Shown: positions 43,880-54,519 of the stretch, piece by piece
Numbering within the stretch: the stretch's first letter is position 1
Layout of the letters: the number at the start of each line of letters is the position of its first letter
DNA from: Rhodomicrobium sp.
GTDB taxonomy: Bacteria; Pseudomonadota; Alphaproteobacteria; Rhizobiales; HXMU1428-3
NCBI GenBank assembly: GCA_021604665.1
Contig: BQJK01000001.1
Coordinates: 186,001-250,000, forward strand
Length of the DNA: 64,000 nucleotides
Direction of reading: 5' to 3'
The notes under the pieces: model-generated
Seen by the model: only the letters and a program-made list of their open reading frames with translations
Database searches by the model: none
What the model was told of the DNA's origin: nothing
Made by a program: the position numbers and the translations under genes

Positions 43880-46800
43880 TTATTGCCCAATCCGCCCCGC
43901 CGCATGCATAAGCAGCAGATAAACACGACCAGATTCTGAGGTTAGATGTTTGGTTGAAAGGTTGCCTGCTGGGTCCTTTCGTTCCGCATCAGATAACAGC
44001 CGCTCAAAGTCTCCAATATAGCGATCCACATTCGAGCGGAAAGCGCCATCAGAGCCGTAAAGCCCATTAATCCTGCGGAAAGCTTCGCCATTATCATTAT
44101 AAACGGTTTCATTAATCGGAGTCCGTAAACCGGAGCGATAGGTCCGCCATAACTCAACAGCTGTTGACTGGTCAACCAATTGCGCAATCGCACTAATGTT
44201 AATCGGTGGCATAGCATCCTGGCCACCAGCGCCGCCCTCAGGTGCACCCGCACGAGACATCGGCGACATAGAAGAAGCCGGCGTTGGCTCATGATCATCA
44301 TCATCTTCAGAGGCGCGCGCCAAAAGATCACCCATTGACCAATGTGACGATCCACCCCGGGGAGAGCCGCCATTTTGCCCCATAAACCCGCTAGGTTTTA
44401 AAGGTTCATTCTGCGGTGCTGTAATCGCAGAATTGGTGCTGTCAAGCTGTGCACTAACCCGTTTGGCCAGATTTTCTGTAATTGCCTCAAGTTCGTGGTC
44501 ACGCTCATTGGTATCGCGGCGCAAACCGGCAGTGTAATTTTTGCCAAGGCCGCCCTGCTGTTGAGTGTATTTCTGCTCAGCTATATCATGACCGCCAAAG
44601 CCCTGCCCATTAGAAGCGCCATGATGAACAGGTCCCGCCGGATTATGAGAGGGGGAGTGCTGGCCTAAATTATTCTGGCCAGTCATGGGAGAGTGCCCAG
44701 GGTTATTAGGCGCAATGCCGCCACCCGGATTTAGGGGAGAACCAGAAGCCGCAAGCGGGGCTTCGCCTCTCCTAAAATCAGAGGGATTATAGCTGGAATT
44801 GCTTAAATCAGCCTGACTTGCATATGGATCAGCGCCAGATTTTAAGCTGCCACCACCAGGCGAAGAAATATCCACATGGTTTGAGCCATTAGAAATTGAA
44901 GAGAGCGATTCAAGCGCTTTCAGCTGATCCTGAAGTGTGCGCCGCATCAAAGTTGCGCTCTTAATTGTGGTATCCGGGATCTGCTGCAATTGCTGCTTCA
45001 AATTATTTTGCGTGTCACTAATTTCAGAGGAGAGATTCGTGATCTGGCTGGACATCTCATCAGAAACAGAGGCAATCCGGTCTTTCATATCTAGAATGGC
45101 GCGCTCGGTCTGGCTGGTCGCTGCATCACGCAGCTTCGTCAACTCTGACAAGGCTTCCATAGATTGAGAGTGCGATTGTGTATGAAGGCTGTTGGTAATT
45201 TCACGTGCTTTCAATTCAGCTTGGCTCAAAGTGCGATCAAGCTGCTGTGAATAGGAGGCCATGACATGATCAAGATCCGCGGTGCGGGTAGAAATGGATT
45301 CTACCAGATGTTGCAGATTAACCTGGCTGCTACCAAGTTTATCGCCGATGCGATCATGTGAATCCTCAAGCGTAGAGGCCGCGTGCAAGACAAGCTGGCT
45401 CTGTTCACGCAAGCTGTTGGTGATCTGATGCACATGGGTTTGCATGCCATTCGACACTTCTTTCAACACCTGCGCCTGCCCGGCAAGCCCTTGAATGGTC
45501 GTCATGACCTGTTTGCCAACATCATCTGTTGTTAGCTGCAAGGTCTTCGCGCCGCTCATCAAGGCATTATCAAGCTCTTTGGTTTTCATACTGATGGTCT
45601 GCACAATATACTGAGAGCGAGAATCGATAGAGCGCCCGAGCTCTTCAGCTTTATGAGCAAAAGCCTGATCAAGGGTTTTCGATGTTGTGTGCAGCGCATT
45701 ATCAAGCGCGTGTAACCGCTCGGTAAATGCCGTATCTATTACTTTCGTGCGTTCAATCAATGCAGAATCAAGCTCAGCCACCCGAGAAGAAATCGCCATA
45801 TCAAGATATTGCGCCTTGCCCATCAGTGTCTGGTCAATTTTATCTGTGGTGTCAGAGAGGGTTTCCTCAAAATCATCCAGCCGCTGAAGCAGGGTATTGT
45901 CAAATGTCTGGATCTTGTTGCCAAGCGTATTATCCAGAGTTTGGCTGCGCTCTTCCATTGCAATGCTCATAGTCTGCACATGCTTACGGAAGATACCCTC
46001 AAGCTGCTGTGTCCGATCTGTCAGCGCGTTATTCAATGCGCCAGCATGGTGACCAATGGAGCTATCAAGTGCTGAAAGATTTTTACCGGCATGCTCAACA
46101 ACCTGATTGAGCTTCACCTGCTCAGCGCCCATGCGCTCCAGTAGTGCCGGCATTTCGCGGCTAACCCGGTCATTCATTGTCGTCATGTTGGAAACCACAG
46201 CATTGCTCTGTTCCGACATTGATTGAGCAACTTTATCAGAGCTCTCAAGTAACTTGCTGGTCACAGCGCCGCTGGTTTGCTCCAGCAGCTGCGTCGTGTG
46301 CATGCCCTGCTGTTCAATCTGTTTCGTGACCCGCTGGCCAACACCAGTTAGAGCCGAGCTGATGCGCTCGCTATCACTCGTAAGCGCGGCGCGTTCATGG
46401 GCCAGCTCACCTATGAGTGAGCGAATGCGAATTTCATTCTCACTATAGCTTCTCTCAAGCGCTGCCACTTCATTATGCACCATTGCCTCAAGCTCACCAG
46501 CCCGCCCTAGAGCGCGTGAGATGGCATCATTCATGGCTGTAACTTGCCGGCGCACAGATTGCCCAAGCGAGGCAACAGATTGTTCAGCCGCTTTGTCAGG
46601 TTCAGCAAGCCGCACCGCAACTTCCGTCATAGCAGAAGACATTAACCGTAATTCCTGGGCCCGCCAGATTAGCAGCGCAAGAAACCAGAACAAAGCAATA
46701 GGGATGACAACAACCGCAACCGTCGCCACTGCTGTTGGTGACTGAAACAGTTCAGCCAAGGTAGAGATTTCAGTGAAGGCTGTGCGAAAAACCGACCACA

Positions 46801-47437
46801 CCATTGCCGCTGAAAGGGCCGCCCATACAAAAGAGGCAATTCCAGCAATAACAAATGGGCGGTTAGACGGGCGCTGTTGCAGCGCAAAAATCAACCCACC
46901 AATGGAGGGTACATCATCATTGGCCGCAAAACGCCGCCGCGCTGGGGCAGCGCGCCGCCGCTCCTGGCCGCTGCCGGCTTGCTCACGGGCTGCTTCTTTT
47001 TGGATATAGGCTTCAGAAGTTTGGCCGCGCTCTTCCGCGTGGCGTTCAGCGCTGCTGCGCCCGGCGCTAAGGCGTTCTACATTCCTGTGATCTGTACGCC
47101 GATCAGCAATGTTGGTGCTGGAAACGCTCCGTGCAGTCGCGCGGCCGCCATCTTGAGGCCTCTCACTTACATGCCTGTCACTAATTTTTTTGTCGCTTCT
47201 TGGAATTTGGGGGGCGGCTTCAACATTTGGGCCGCCAGGTTGACCAACACTCGGTGTTGACCTGTCTTTCGGGCGCTCGCCTAAGGGGCCGGCCTGTTTT
47301 TTAGAAGCGGGTGTTTTAGAGGAGTTGGGGCGGTTGCTCACCTCAACTGCATTATTTCCCGCTGAATTTATTGGCTTTCCATTACCCGCTTTTCGCGCCG
47401 TTTTAGCAAGGGGGGGGCTTTGCTTTTCTTGTGCCAT
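43880..47437 (-). CDS. apolipoprotein-repeat membrane protein, growth-pole-ring (GPR/RgsE)-like
   Basis: A 1185-residue protein. Residues 1-175 are disordered and basic, with many Arg, Ser and Gln. Two membrane spans follow (about 195-217 and 234-258). Then comes a very long helical region (about 265-880) made of 11-residue-type repeats such as LDNTLGNKIQTFDNTLLQR and LDSALIERTKVIDTAFTERL, like apolipoprotein A/E repeats. A Gly/Asn/Pro-rich linker (880-1080) and a conserved helical end (ISAIAQLVDQSTAVELWRTY onward) complete it. This layout fits GPR of Agrobacterium and RgsE of Sinorhizobium, which organise polar growth, though those are about twice as long. Such genes are often labelled kinesin-like. 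It stands alone with its own terminator. Confidence 0.65.
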   Translation of the reverse strand: MAQEKQSPPLAKTARKAGNGKPINSAGNNAVEVSNRPNSSKTPASKKQAGPLGERPKDRSTPSVGQPGGPNVEAAPQIPRSDKKISDRHVSERPQDGGRATARSVSSTNIADRRTDHRNVERLSAGRSSAERHAEERGQTSEAYIQKEAAREQAGSGQERRRAAPARRRFAANDDVPSIGGLIFALQQRPSNRPFVIAGIASFVWAALSAAMVWSVFRTAFTEISTLAELFQSPTAVATVAVVVIPIALFWFLALLIWRAQELRLMSSAMTEVAVRLAEPDKAAEQSVASLGQSVRRQVTAMNDAISRALGRAGELEAMVHNEVAALERSYSENEIRIRSLIGELAHERAALTSDSERISSALTGVGQRVTKQIEQQGMHTTQLLEQTSGAVTSKLLESSDKVAQSMSEQSNAVVSNMTTMNDRVSREMPALLERMGAEQVKLNQVVEHAGKNLSALDSSIGHHAGALNNALTDRTQQLEGIFRKHVQTMSIAMEERSQTLDNTLGNKIQTFDNTLLQRLDDFEETLSDTTDKIDQTLMGKAQYLDMAISSRVAELDSALIERTKVIDTAFTERLHALDNALHTTSKTLDQAFAHKAEELGRSIDSRSQYIVQTISMKTKELDNALMSGAKTLQLTTDDVGKQVMTTIQGLAGQAQVLKEVSNGMQTHVHQITNSLREQSQLVLHAASTLEDSHDRIGDKLGSSQVNLQHLVESISTRTADLDHVMASYSQQLDRTLSQAELKAREITNSLHTQSHSQSMEALSELTKLRDAATSQTERAILDMKDRIASVSDEMSSQITNLSSEISDTQNNLKQQLQQIPDTTIKSATLMRRTLQDQLKALESLSSISNGSNHVDISSPGGGSLKSGADPYASQADLSNSSYNPSDFRRGEAPLAASGSPLNPGGGIAPNNPGHSPMTGQNNLGQHSPSHNPAGPVHHGASNGQGFGGHDIAEQKYTQQQGGLGKNYTAGLRRDTNERDHELEAITENLAKRVSAQLDSTNSAITAPQNEPLKPSGFMGQNGGSPRGGSSHWSMGDLLARASEDDDDHEPTPASSMSPMSRAGAPEGGAGGQDAMPPINISAIAQLVDQSTAVELWRTYRSGLRTPINETVYNDNGEAFRRINGLYGSDGAFRSNVDRYIGDFERLLSDAERKDPAGNLSTKHLTSESGRVYLLLMHAAGRIGQ

Positions 47438-48759
47438 TTACTAATCCGTTACTTAAACCCACGTTACTATCCCGGTGCTATGGATATAAAGCCATGAACG
47501 ATGAGCTATGAAAAAAGCAAATAATTGGGACGTTTAAGGGGCAGATGCTACGCACCGCAGTTAAAAAGAGACAATAGCCAACCATCATATCGTGATAACG
47601 CAAAAACTATACCATCACGCAACTGTTAGGCTTAACGCTCCTGAAATACCCACTAAACTAAATTTCACCCGCTTTACTCAAAAACCCTCTTGAAACAACA
47701 GCTTCTCTAACTTCAATTACCCTCAGAAGTTATGCAAAGCTGTATAAACACGCTTCAAAACGCTACACGCCGTACTATCCTAGCTTACAAAAACCCTCTG
47801 TGCCTCATCACTTTTGATTATTAAGTGTGTTTCAGAAAGATTTTCATCACTCCGGAATTTCGATCCAAATCACAATAGTCTCTGTGGTTTGGTTAAACTG
47901 ACCTCAACAATATTCAATACTTAGTTTTTCAATTCAAATGCTTCGCAGCCACAGACCTTTTGCATTTGGCCCTTTAATTTTGGTCGTTTAAATTTAGCCA
48001 CTCAGGCTAATGCTGCTTTTCTCATGCGCGATTAAAGCACAGCATCAATGCCGCGAGTAATTCTCAACACCAAATTGAAGTGGCACCGATAAAAAACGGC
48101 ACCTTTATAAAAAGAGGCAACGATCATTATGCTAATCGTCAGCAGCTTTTATAAACGCCACTTTAAGATCAGCAATATGTCAAAACTCAGTTCTGCCTCA
48201 ACTTGAGGACTAAAAAACCTGCAAAAAACAAACAGACAGATAACAAACTCAAAGCTTAATCTGGAAGCAACAATAAATGAGTTGTTCAGCCAGACCTTCA
48301 CCCGTCTTGTTTAATTAGGGGCAGTGATCATTACAGTGCTGTTTTCTTTAGATAATTCCAGAAAAACAACAAATCGCGCACACAATTTGAAAAACAAAAC
48401 CATCTCAAGTCAGATGCGTTATCAATCATTCACATGAGTACGATCAGAACACTTTATAATGCAGGACAATTCCCCGAACCAAGAGCCAAACACCATGACC
48501 AATAAACTGGCAGGTATTTGTTAACCAGTATTCACAGTAACATAATTGCCTCACCGAATCATCCCACTATTTCATTGACGAGAAAAAAAATTCCCTTGTG
48601 CGCGACCTGTTTCATTCGGGCAAATATATAATGAAAAAAAATGCCACAGATTTAGCAACTTGTAATGATATTGCGCGTATCCTGATTAGACCATTTCAAA
48701 GAGTTTAAGCGGCAGCGCCCTAAAGGCAAACTGCCGAGCCAACGCATAAGGGGCATAAA
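47438..48759. other. 1.3 kb AT-rich gene desert
   Basis: The longest stretch without a gene, between two divergent genes (growth-pole-like protein and Hpt protein). No frame of coding quality exists on either strand. The plus strand is poor in G over about 47620-48400. A perfect 12-bp direct repeat, CAAAAACCCTCT, occurs at 47679-47690 and 47788-47799. No DnaA boxes of good match, tRNA or known RNA family were seen. It may hold long promoters or an unrecognised small RNA. Confidence 0.5.
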
Positions 48760-49164
48760 ATGGCTTACTCCGCCGAGATAATTGAAAGCGAAAATCTAAA
48801 CGCAGCTGAAGACAACGCGGCCCACCCAACGCAAAAACCGGTTGATCTTGTCCATCTTTGCCGTCAGACCTTTGGCAATAAAGAACTGGAAGCTGAAGTG
48901 CTTGGTTTATTTCTTTCCCATTCTGTTCAGTGCCTTGCAAGGTTGCAAGCTGCAACAACAGATAAAGACTGGGCAGATGCCGCTCATTCTATCAAAGGGA
49001 CCGCCCGCGCCATAGGTGCCTGGAAGGTTGGCGATATCACTGAAACATATGAACGCCTGGCAGAGCAGAACAAGTTGCAAGATAAAGCCCCAGCTGTTGT
49101 TGAGATTGCAGCCGTCATCAATGAAACCAATGAATATATTAGAGACTTAATGCGCGCTGCATGA
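48760..49164 (+). CDS. stand-alone Hpt phosphotransfer protein
   Basis: A 134-residue protein with an Hpt domain: a four-helix bundle whose phospho-accepting residue is His76 in AAHSIKGTARAIGA. Hpt proteins shuttle phosphoryl groups between hybrid histidine kinases and response regulators. The first 28 residues are a variable extension. A ribosome site (AAGGGG) lies 8 bases before the ATG. No kinase is adjacent; the nearest in the window is the hybrid kinase at 59.8-61.3 kb. The cognate partner is unknown. Confidence 0.85.
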   Translation: MAYSAEIIESENLNAAEDNAAHPTQKPVDLVHLCRQTFGNKELEAEVLGLFLSHSVQCLARLQAATTDKDWADAAHSIKGTARAIGAWKVGDITETYERLAEQNKLQDKAPAVVEIAAVINETNEYIRDLMRAA

Positions 49165-49472
49165 GCGCTGCTGGTTGTAAGTGGGGGCATGCAAGCCTAT
49201 TTACCTGGCAGTTAGTGCATCTCAAAACAGGCATCCACCATACCACTTAAAGTTAAGCATTAAGACAAAAGCTATAGACTTAAGCTCCTGCTGTGACGAT
49301 TTTTCAACAATTGAGGCTGGAAACAAAGCCAATATTGCATTATAGGAAAACCGAACAAAGGCGAATTCTAATGTCACCGCCCCGCAGCAACGACAGATTA
49401 GCTATTTCCCATCTGGAACAATCTTGAGCGTTATAGCGCAACAGTCTACCGAAGGAGCACGGTTTAATCCCC

Positions 49473-49793
49473 ATGCCTAAAATTACATTTATTGAACATA
49501 CCGGCGAAGCACATGAAGTCGAAGGCGATGTCGGTATGACCGTTATGGAAGTGGCGCGCAAAGCAGATGTCCCAGGCATAGAAGCAGAATGCGGCGGCGC
49601 ATGTAGTTGCGCCACCTGCCATGTTTATGTTGATGAAGCATGGACCAGTAAAACCGGCTCACCAGAAGAAATGGAAGAAGACATGCTGGATTTTGCCTTC
49701 GATGTAAAAGGCAACAGCCGTCTCAGCTGCCAGATCAAAGTAACAGAAGAGCTTGATGGCCTAATCGTGCGCACGCCAGAAAAACAATTCTAA
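49473..49793 (+). CDS. [2Fe-2S] ferredoxin, adrenodoxin type
   Basis: A 106-residue ferredoxin. The cluster ligands Cys40, Cys46, Cys49 and Cys86 give the C-x5-C-x2-C-x36-C spacing of the adrenodoxin/FdVI class ([15 protein letters not shown]). Such ferredoxins serve cytochrome P450s or Fe-S assembly. A ferredoxin/thioredoxin-type reductase gene follows after 88 bases and could be its electron donor. A ribosome site (AAGGAGC) lies about 15 bases before the ATG, a rather long spacing. Confidence 0.93.
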   Translation: MPKITFIEHTGEAHEVEGDVGMTVMEVARKADVPGIEAECGGACSCATCHVYVDEAWTSKTGSPEEMEEDMLDFAFDVKGNSRLSCQIKVTEELDGLIVRTPEKQF

Positions 49794-49869
49794 CAGCGTT
49801 CTTATTTCAGCAAAGCCACCCATTACACACGATAACCGCTGATTACCAGCGGAACAGAAAATCATTTAA

Positions 49870-50910
<1,041 letters not shown>

Positions 50911-50973
50911 CCGCCGCTTCAAGCTGAAAAGTTAAAGCCTTAATTTTGAGAATTCTAATCGAGGTTATGACAT

Positions 50974-51010
50974 AAAAACCCGCCGCCTCTGTGAAGCCGC
51001 GGGTTTTTTT
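50974..51010. terminator. bidirectional terminator between convergent genes
   Basis: AAAACCCGC (50975-50983) pairs with GCGGGTTTT (50999-51007), followed by more T. It ends the reductase transcript, and its A/T flanks allow it to serve the minus-strand monooxygenase gene as well. Confidence 0.8.
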
Positions 51011-51141
51011 ATGTCTAACGCGCAGGTTTGTATGTCTTATATTAAGTCACCAATTGGCGGGGTAGGGGGCACTCAGCCAGCATAGAGCAGGGTGCCTGGT
51101 AAAGAGCACCAGTTAAAGAGCACCAGATAAAAACCACATGG

Positions 51142-52341
51142 CTACTCTTTATAGAGCCAGTCATATTGGCGCAGTAGAAATTTCGGCGGGGTAAAGCGCA
51201 GCATGCCATTCCGCACATGGCGCAGCGCCCCTTTGGCATGGTAAAATTGTAAATTATAGATGGATTTAGAAAGCACACGGCGGCAGCGACGGTAGCGCTC
51301 AGCCTCATAATGCGTCAGCACAATATCGCGCGCATCTTCCCGGTTTATATCTTCGCTATTGGCAATCAGATCAGCCAGCAATACAGCATCTTCAATCGCC
51401 ATTGCCGCGCCCTGAGCTAAAAACGGCACAATCGCATGGCAAGCATCACCCATTAAAACGGCCCGGCCTTTAAACCAGGGGCGAAAAGGCTTCAAGAGCA
51501 TCAGCGGCCAGGCCTGCCATCCGCCAACCTCCATCACCGCCCGGCGTACTGGCTTATGCCACCCTCTGATCTGCTCAAAAAGCAGCTCAGCTGGCAAATC
51601 CTCCGCCCAGCTCCGTGGCCGGGCTTCGCCTTTGGTCACCGCAACCAGATTAATTTTCTCACCCCCCGCAACTCTGTATTGTACAAGATGCGCAGCTGGC
51701 CCAAGCCACACATTGGTGTCAGCCTTTGAGAGCAGGGCAGGGGCGTCCCGCTCAGGAAGCAAAGCCCGCCAGGCAATCAATCCGGTTTGTGTTGGGGTAA
51801 TTTGCCGGTTCAATAAGGTCCGCACCCGAGACCAGACTCCATCCGCCCCAATCAGCAGCGCGCCCTCATAAACGCTCTCATCCTCCATGACAGCTTTCAC
51901 CAGGCTTTGCCCATCTTGAAACAGGTGCAATAGCCTTTTATTGGTGAAAAGCTCAACTAGCGGTTCATCAGAAACCGCCTCAAGCAATAGGGAAATAAGA
52001 TGCTGGCGGGCAATAACCCGATAAGGCGCGCCATATCGCGCCTCGGCCATCGCCCCTAGCGGAATATGCGAAAGCTCAGCCCCGTCAATGCTGTCATGGA
52101 TGTTGATTTTATCAGGGGCTGTGGCGAAGGCGGCCAGCTTATCTTCAAGGCCAAGCGACTTGAGGCGCCGAATGGCATTCGGGCTCAACTGTATCCCGGC
52201 CCCAAATTCACTAAACTCAGCAGATTGTTCAAAAACCTGGCAAGCAACACCGCGCTTGGCAAGGCTAAGCGCCAATGTCAGCCCGCCAACACCGCCACCA
52301 ATTATCAGTATGGGAGAAGTCTGCAATGCACCGCACCCCAT
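51142..52341 (-). CDS. FAD-dependent aromatic-ring monooxygenase
   Basis: A 399-residue class A flavin monooxygenase. The N-terminal GxGxxG motif is ILIIGGGVGGLTLALSLAKR; the mid DGVWSRVR block and the FAD ribityl motif AVLMGDACHAIVPFLAQGAA are intact. By eye it resembles salicylate or 3-hydroxybenzoate hydroxylases and UbiH relatives. The substrate cannot be read from sequence. A small zinc-finger protein gene lies 103 bases upstream on the same strand, a pairing common in alphaproteobacteria. Confidence 0.88.
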   Translation of the reverse strand: MGCGALQTSPILIIGGGVGGLTLALSLAKRGVACQVFEQSAEFSEFGAGIQLSPNAIRRLKSLGLEDKLAAFATAPDKINIHDSIDGAELSHIPLGAMAEARYGAPYRVIARQHLISLLLEAVSDEPLVELFTNKRLLHLFQDGQSLVKAVMEDESVYEGALLIGADGVWSRVRTLLNRQITPTQTGLIAWRALLPERDAPALLSKADTNVWLGPAAHLVQYRVAGGEKINLVAVTKGEARPRSWAEDLPAELLFEQIRGWHKPVRRAVMEVGGWQAWPLMLLKPFRPWFKGRAVLMGDACHAIVPFLAQGAAMAIEDAVLLADLIANSEDINREDARDIVLTHYEAERYRRCRRVLSKSIYNLQFYHAKGALRHVRNGMLRFTPPKFLLRQYDWLYKE

Positions 52342-52444
52342 TGGACTTAAAAGAGATCAGGAAGCCAACCACCACAGTGAAAAGACGAAACAGGCGAGAT
52401 TATAGACCTGAGATGGGCAATCGGCAGTTCAAAGCCTTGTGGCG

Positions 52445-52696
52445 CTAAGCATCACTTTTTTCAGCTGTAAGGCAGCAGCCTGAAGGGATCGACTCTTCTG
52501 CGCCCAGATCAGGGTTATGGGCAAAAAGGGTGGAACAATAAGGGCAGACAATGTTTTTATCCTGCCCCATATCAAGATAGACATGCGGATGATCAAAAGG
52601 CGACCGTGCGCCTATGCATTCAAATTCACGAACACCAATTTCAATTTTGCTCGCGCCGACATCATTCGTGAATTTGGGGGTGCCTATAGTTGCCAT
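52445..52696 (-). CDS. zf-CHCC zinc-finger protein
   Basis: An 83-residue protein of the NDUFS6-like CHCC family. The metal ligands are the Cys of EFECIGA, the His pair near HPHVYLDMG and the CPYC motif. In mitochondria the relative belongs to complex I; bacterial copies are thought to do likewise or to act as small zinc proteins. It lies upstream of the flavin monooxygenase and divergent from the hydrolase gene. Confidence 0.82.
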   Translation of the reverse strand: MATIGTPKFTNDVGASKIEIGVREFECIGARSPFDHPHVYLDMGQDKNIVCPYCSTLFAHNPDLGAEESIPSGCCLTAEKSDA

Positions 52697-52871
52697 CTTA
52701 TCCTCTTCACTTGATTTCTTTTACCCGCGACATCATCTCAACTTATGACCAGATTATGAACATGGGCCCTCTAAACTCTTTACAAGAGATAGCCTTCTTT
52801 GCCAATCAATGATAGGGAAAAACTCCCGGAAAACCGGCGTCAATCAGGCGCAGTAACCCAAGGATTGTCAT

Positions 52872-53675
52872 ATGCAACCCACTGGCACTTTCACCTCAAG
52901 CGGCATCAAACTGGCATATTACGAAGCACAGCCAGTAACATCCGCAAGCGATGCCGCTAACAATACACCAGCAGAGACAATCATGCTCGTGCACGGATTT
53001 GCCTCTCACGCCAATATGAATTGGGTCTCACCGGGCTGGTTTGAATATCTGACAAACGCTGGCTATCATGTGGTGGCGTTTGATAATCGCGGCCACGGCG
53101 AGAGCGAAAAGCGCTATGAGCTGGATGATTACGGCTCGCATCTCATGGCTAGTGATGTGAAAGCGCTGGTTGACCATCTCAACCTAGGTAAAGTGCATCT
53201 AATGGGCTACTCTATGGGAGCTCGCATTTCAGCCTTTGTCACCAGAGATTATCCCGAAATTCTAAAATCCGTCATTTTTGCTGGCATGGGCTATAATATG
53301 GTGCGCGGCATCGGCAACCCAGAACCCATCGCTCGCGCTTTGGAAGCGCCAACAGCAGATGATGTCAAAAACCCGGCTGCTAAAAACTTCCGGGTCTTCG
53401 CCGAACAAACAAAAAGCGATTTGAAAGCTCTTGCCGCCTGCATGCGCTCCAGCCGTGTGCCTGTCACCGCAGAGACGATGACCAATATCAAAGTTCCGGC
53501 GCTTGTAGCTGTTGGCACAACAGATGTGATCGCCGGCGATGGGGCAAAACTGGCTGAGATGATCCCCAATGGCCAGCATTTCCCCATTGAAGGGCGGGAC
53601 CATATGCGCGCTGTCGGTGACCAATCATATAAAGATGGTGTATTGGCATTTTTAAAATCAGTGCCTAAGGCCTAA
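52872..53675 (+). CDS. alpha/beta hydrolase
   Basis: A 267-residue soluble hydrolase. The oxyanion-hole motif is MLVHGFASHANMNW, the nucleophile elbow is GYSMGA (Ser at about 119), a catalytic acid is likely in VGTTDVIAGD, and a late histidine sits in EGRDHMRAVG. The substrate is not known; esters or lactones are typical. It is convergent with the enoyl-CoA hydratase gene. Confidence 0.85.
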   Translation: MQPTGTFTSSGIKLAYYEAQPVTSASDAANNTPAETIMLVHGFASHANMNWVSPGWFEYLTNAGYHVVAFDNRGHGESEKRYELDDYGSHLMASDVKALVDHLNLGKVHLMGYSMGARISAFVTRDYPEILKSVIFAGMGYNMVRGIGNPEPIARALEAPTADDVKNPAAKNFRVFAEQTKSDLKALAACMRSSRVPVTAETMTNIKVPALVAVGTTDVIAGDGAKLAEMIPNGQHFPIEGRDHMRAVGDQSYKDGVLAFLKSVPKA

Positions 53676-53739
53676 ATCACGGCCAGATCTATTGCTGAGG
53701 CGAAATCAACCTCAGCATTGATCAGTGACGGTGCAGCGC

Positions 53740-54519
53740 TTATTTGCCTGAAAATTTCGGTTTGCGTTTTTCTGCGAAGGCCGCTTGCCCTTCACGGTAA
53801 TCCTCGCTGTCAAAACAACGGCGAGTGAGCTCATCTTGCGCCTTAAAGTCAATGCTCTGGTCATTCATCGCCAACCCGTCAATCGCAGACTTCACATTCT
53901 CCAGCGTCAAGGGGGCATTGGCGGCAATGGTTGTGGCAAGCTCCAAAACCTTGTCGCTCAGCTTCGCCTCATCCACCACATGATTGAGCAGCCCAAATCT
54001 CTCAACTTCAGACGCGCTATACCGCGCCCCGGTAAAAAGCATCTCTTTAACAAAATGCGGCGCTGCCCCTTTAACAATCGGGCTGATCCACCTGACATCA
54101 AACCCCAGCCCTAAACGCGCGGGCGGTAGGGAAAAAGAAGCACCATGCGCAGCTAGCCTGAGGTCAGTTGATAACGCCAAAAGAAAGCCGCCCCCAAGGC
54201 AAAAGCCTCTAATCTCGGAAATGGTGGGTTTGCGGCAGTTTTGTAGCGCTTCAAAAGCCTCATTATTCAATTTGTTATAATGCGCCGCCCGCGTCCCGCT
54301 TCTTGCCTCTGCAAATTCAGAAATATCCGCTCCAGCTGAAAAGGCCCGGTTGCCAGCGCCGCTTAAAACAATAACCCGCACCCGCTCATCAGCCTCAGCC
54401 GCTGCCACAAGCTTCGGGACTTCGCCCCACATAGCTTCAGAAAGCGCGTTTAACTTATCAGGTGCATTTAAAGTAATCCGCCCAATATTCGAGGTGATCT
54501 CAAGATCAATCGTTTGCAT
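53740..54519 (-). CDS. enoyl-CoA hydratase/isomerase family protein
   Basis: A 259-residue crotonase-fold enzyme. The oxyanion-hole segments are NRAFSAGADISEFAEA and EIRGFCLGGGFLLALSTDLR. The usual catalytic Glu positions are replaced in part (the segment after FSLPPARLGLGFD), so a function other than simple hydration is possible. Enzymes of this fold act on acyl-CoA thioesters. It is a single gene, with a long region upstream. Confidence 0.85.
   Translation of the reverse strand: MQTIDLEITSNIGRITLNAPDKLNALSEAMWGEVPKLVAAAEADERVRVIVLSGAGNRAFSAGADISEFAEARSGTRAAHYNKLNNEAFEALQNCRKPTISEIRGFCLGGGFLLALSTDLRLAAHGASFSLPPARLGLGFDVRWISPIVKGAAPHFVKEMLFTGARYSASEVERFGLLNHVVDEAKLSDKVLELATTIAANAPLTLENVKSAIDGLAMNDQSIDFKAQDELTRRCFDSEDYREGQAAFAEKRKPKFSGK

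Noticed and set aside
47679-47799. Possible CRISPR-like repeats in the gene desert
   Set aside because: Only two copies of a 12-base repeat, no regular spacing and no cas genes.
47438-48759. Possible replication origin in the AT-rich desert
   Set aside because: No good DnaA-box match and no origin-associated genes (dnaA, hemE, repABC) nearby.
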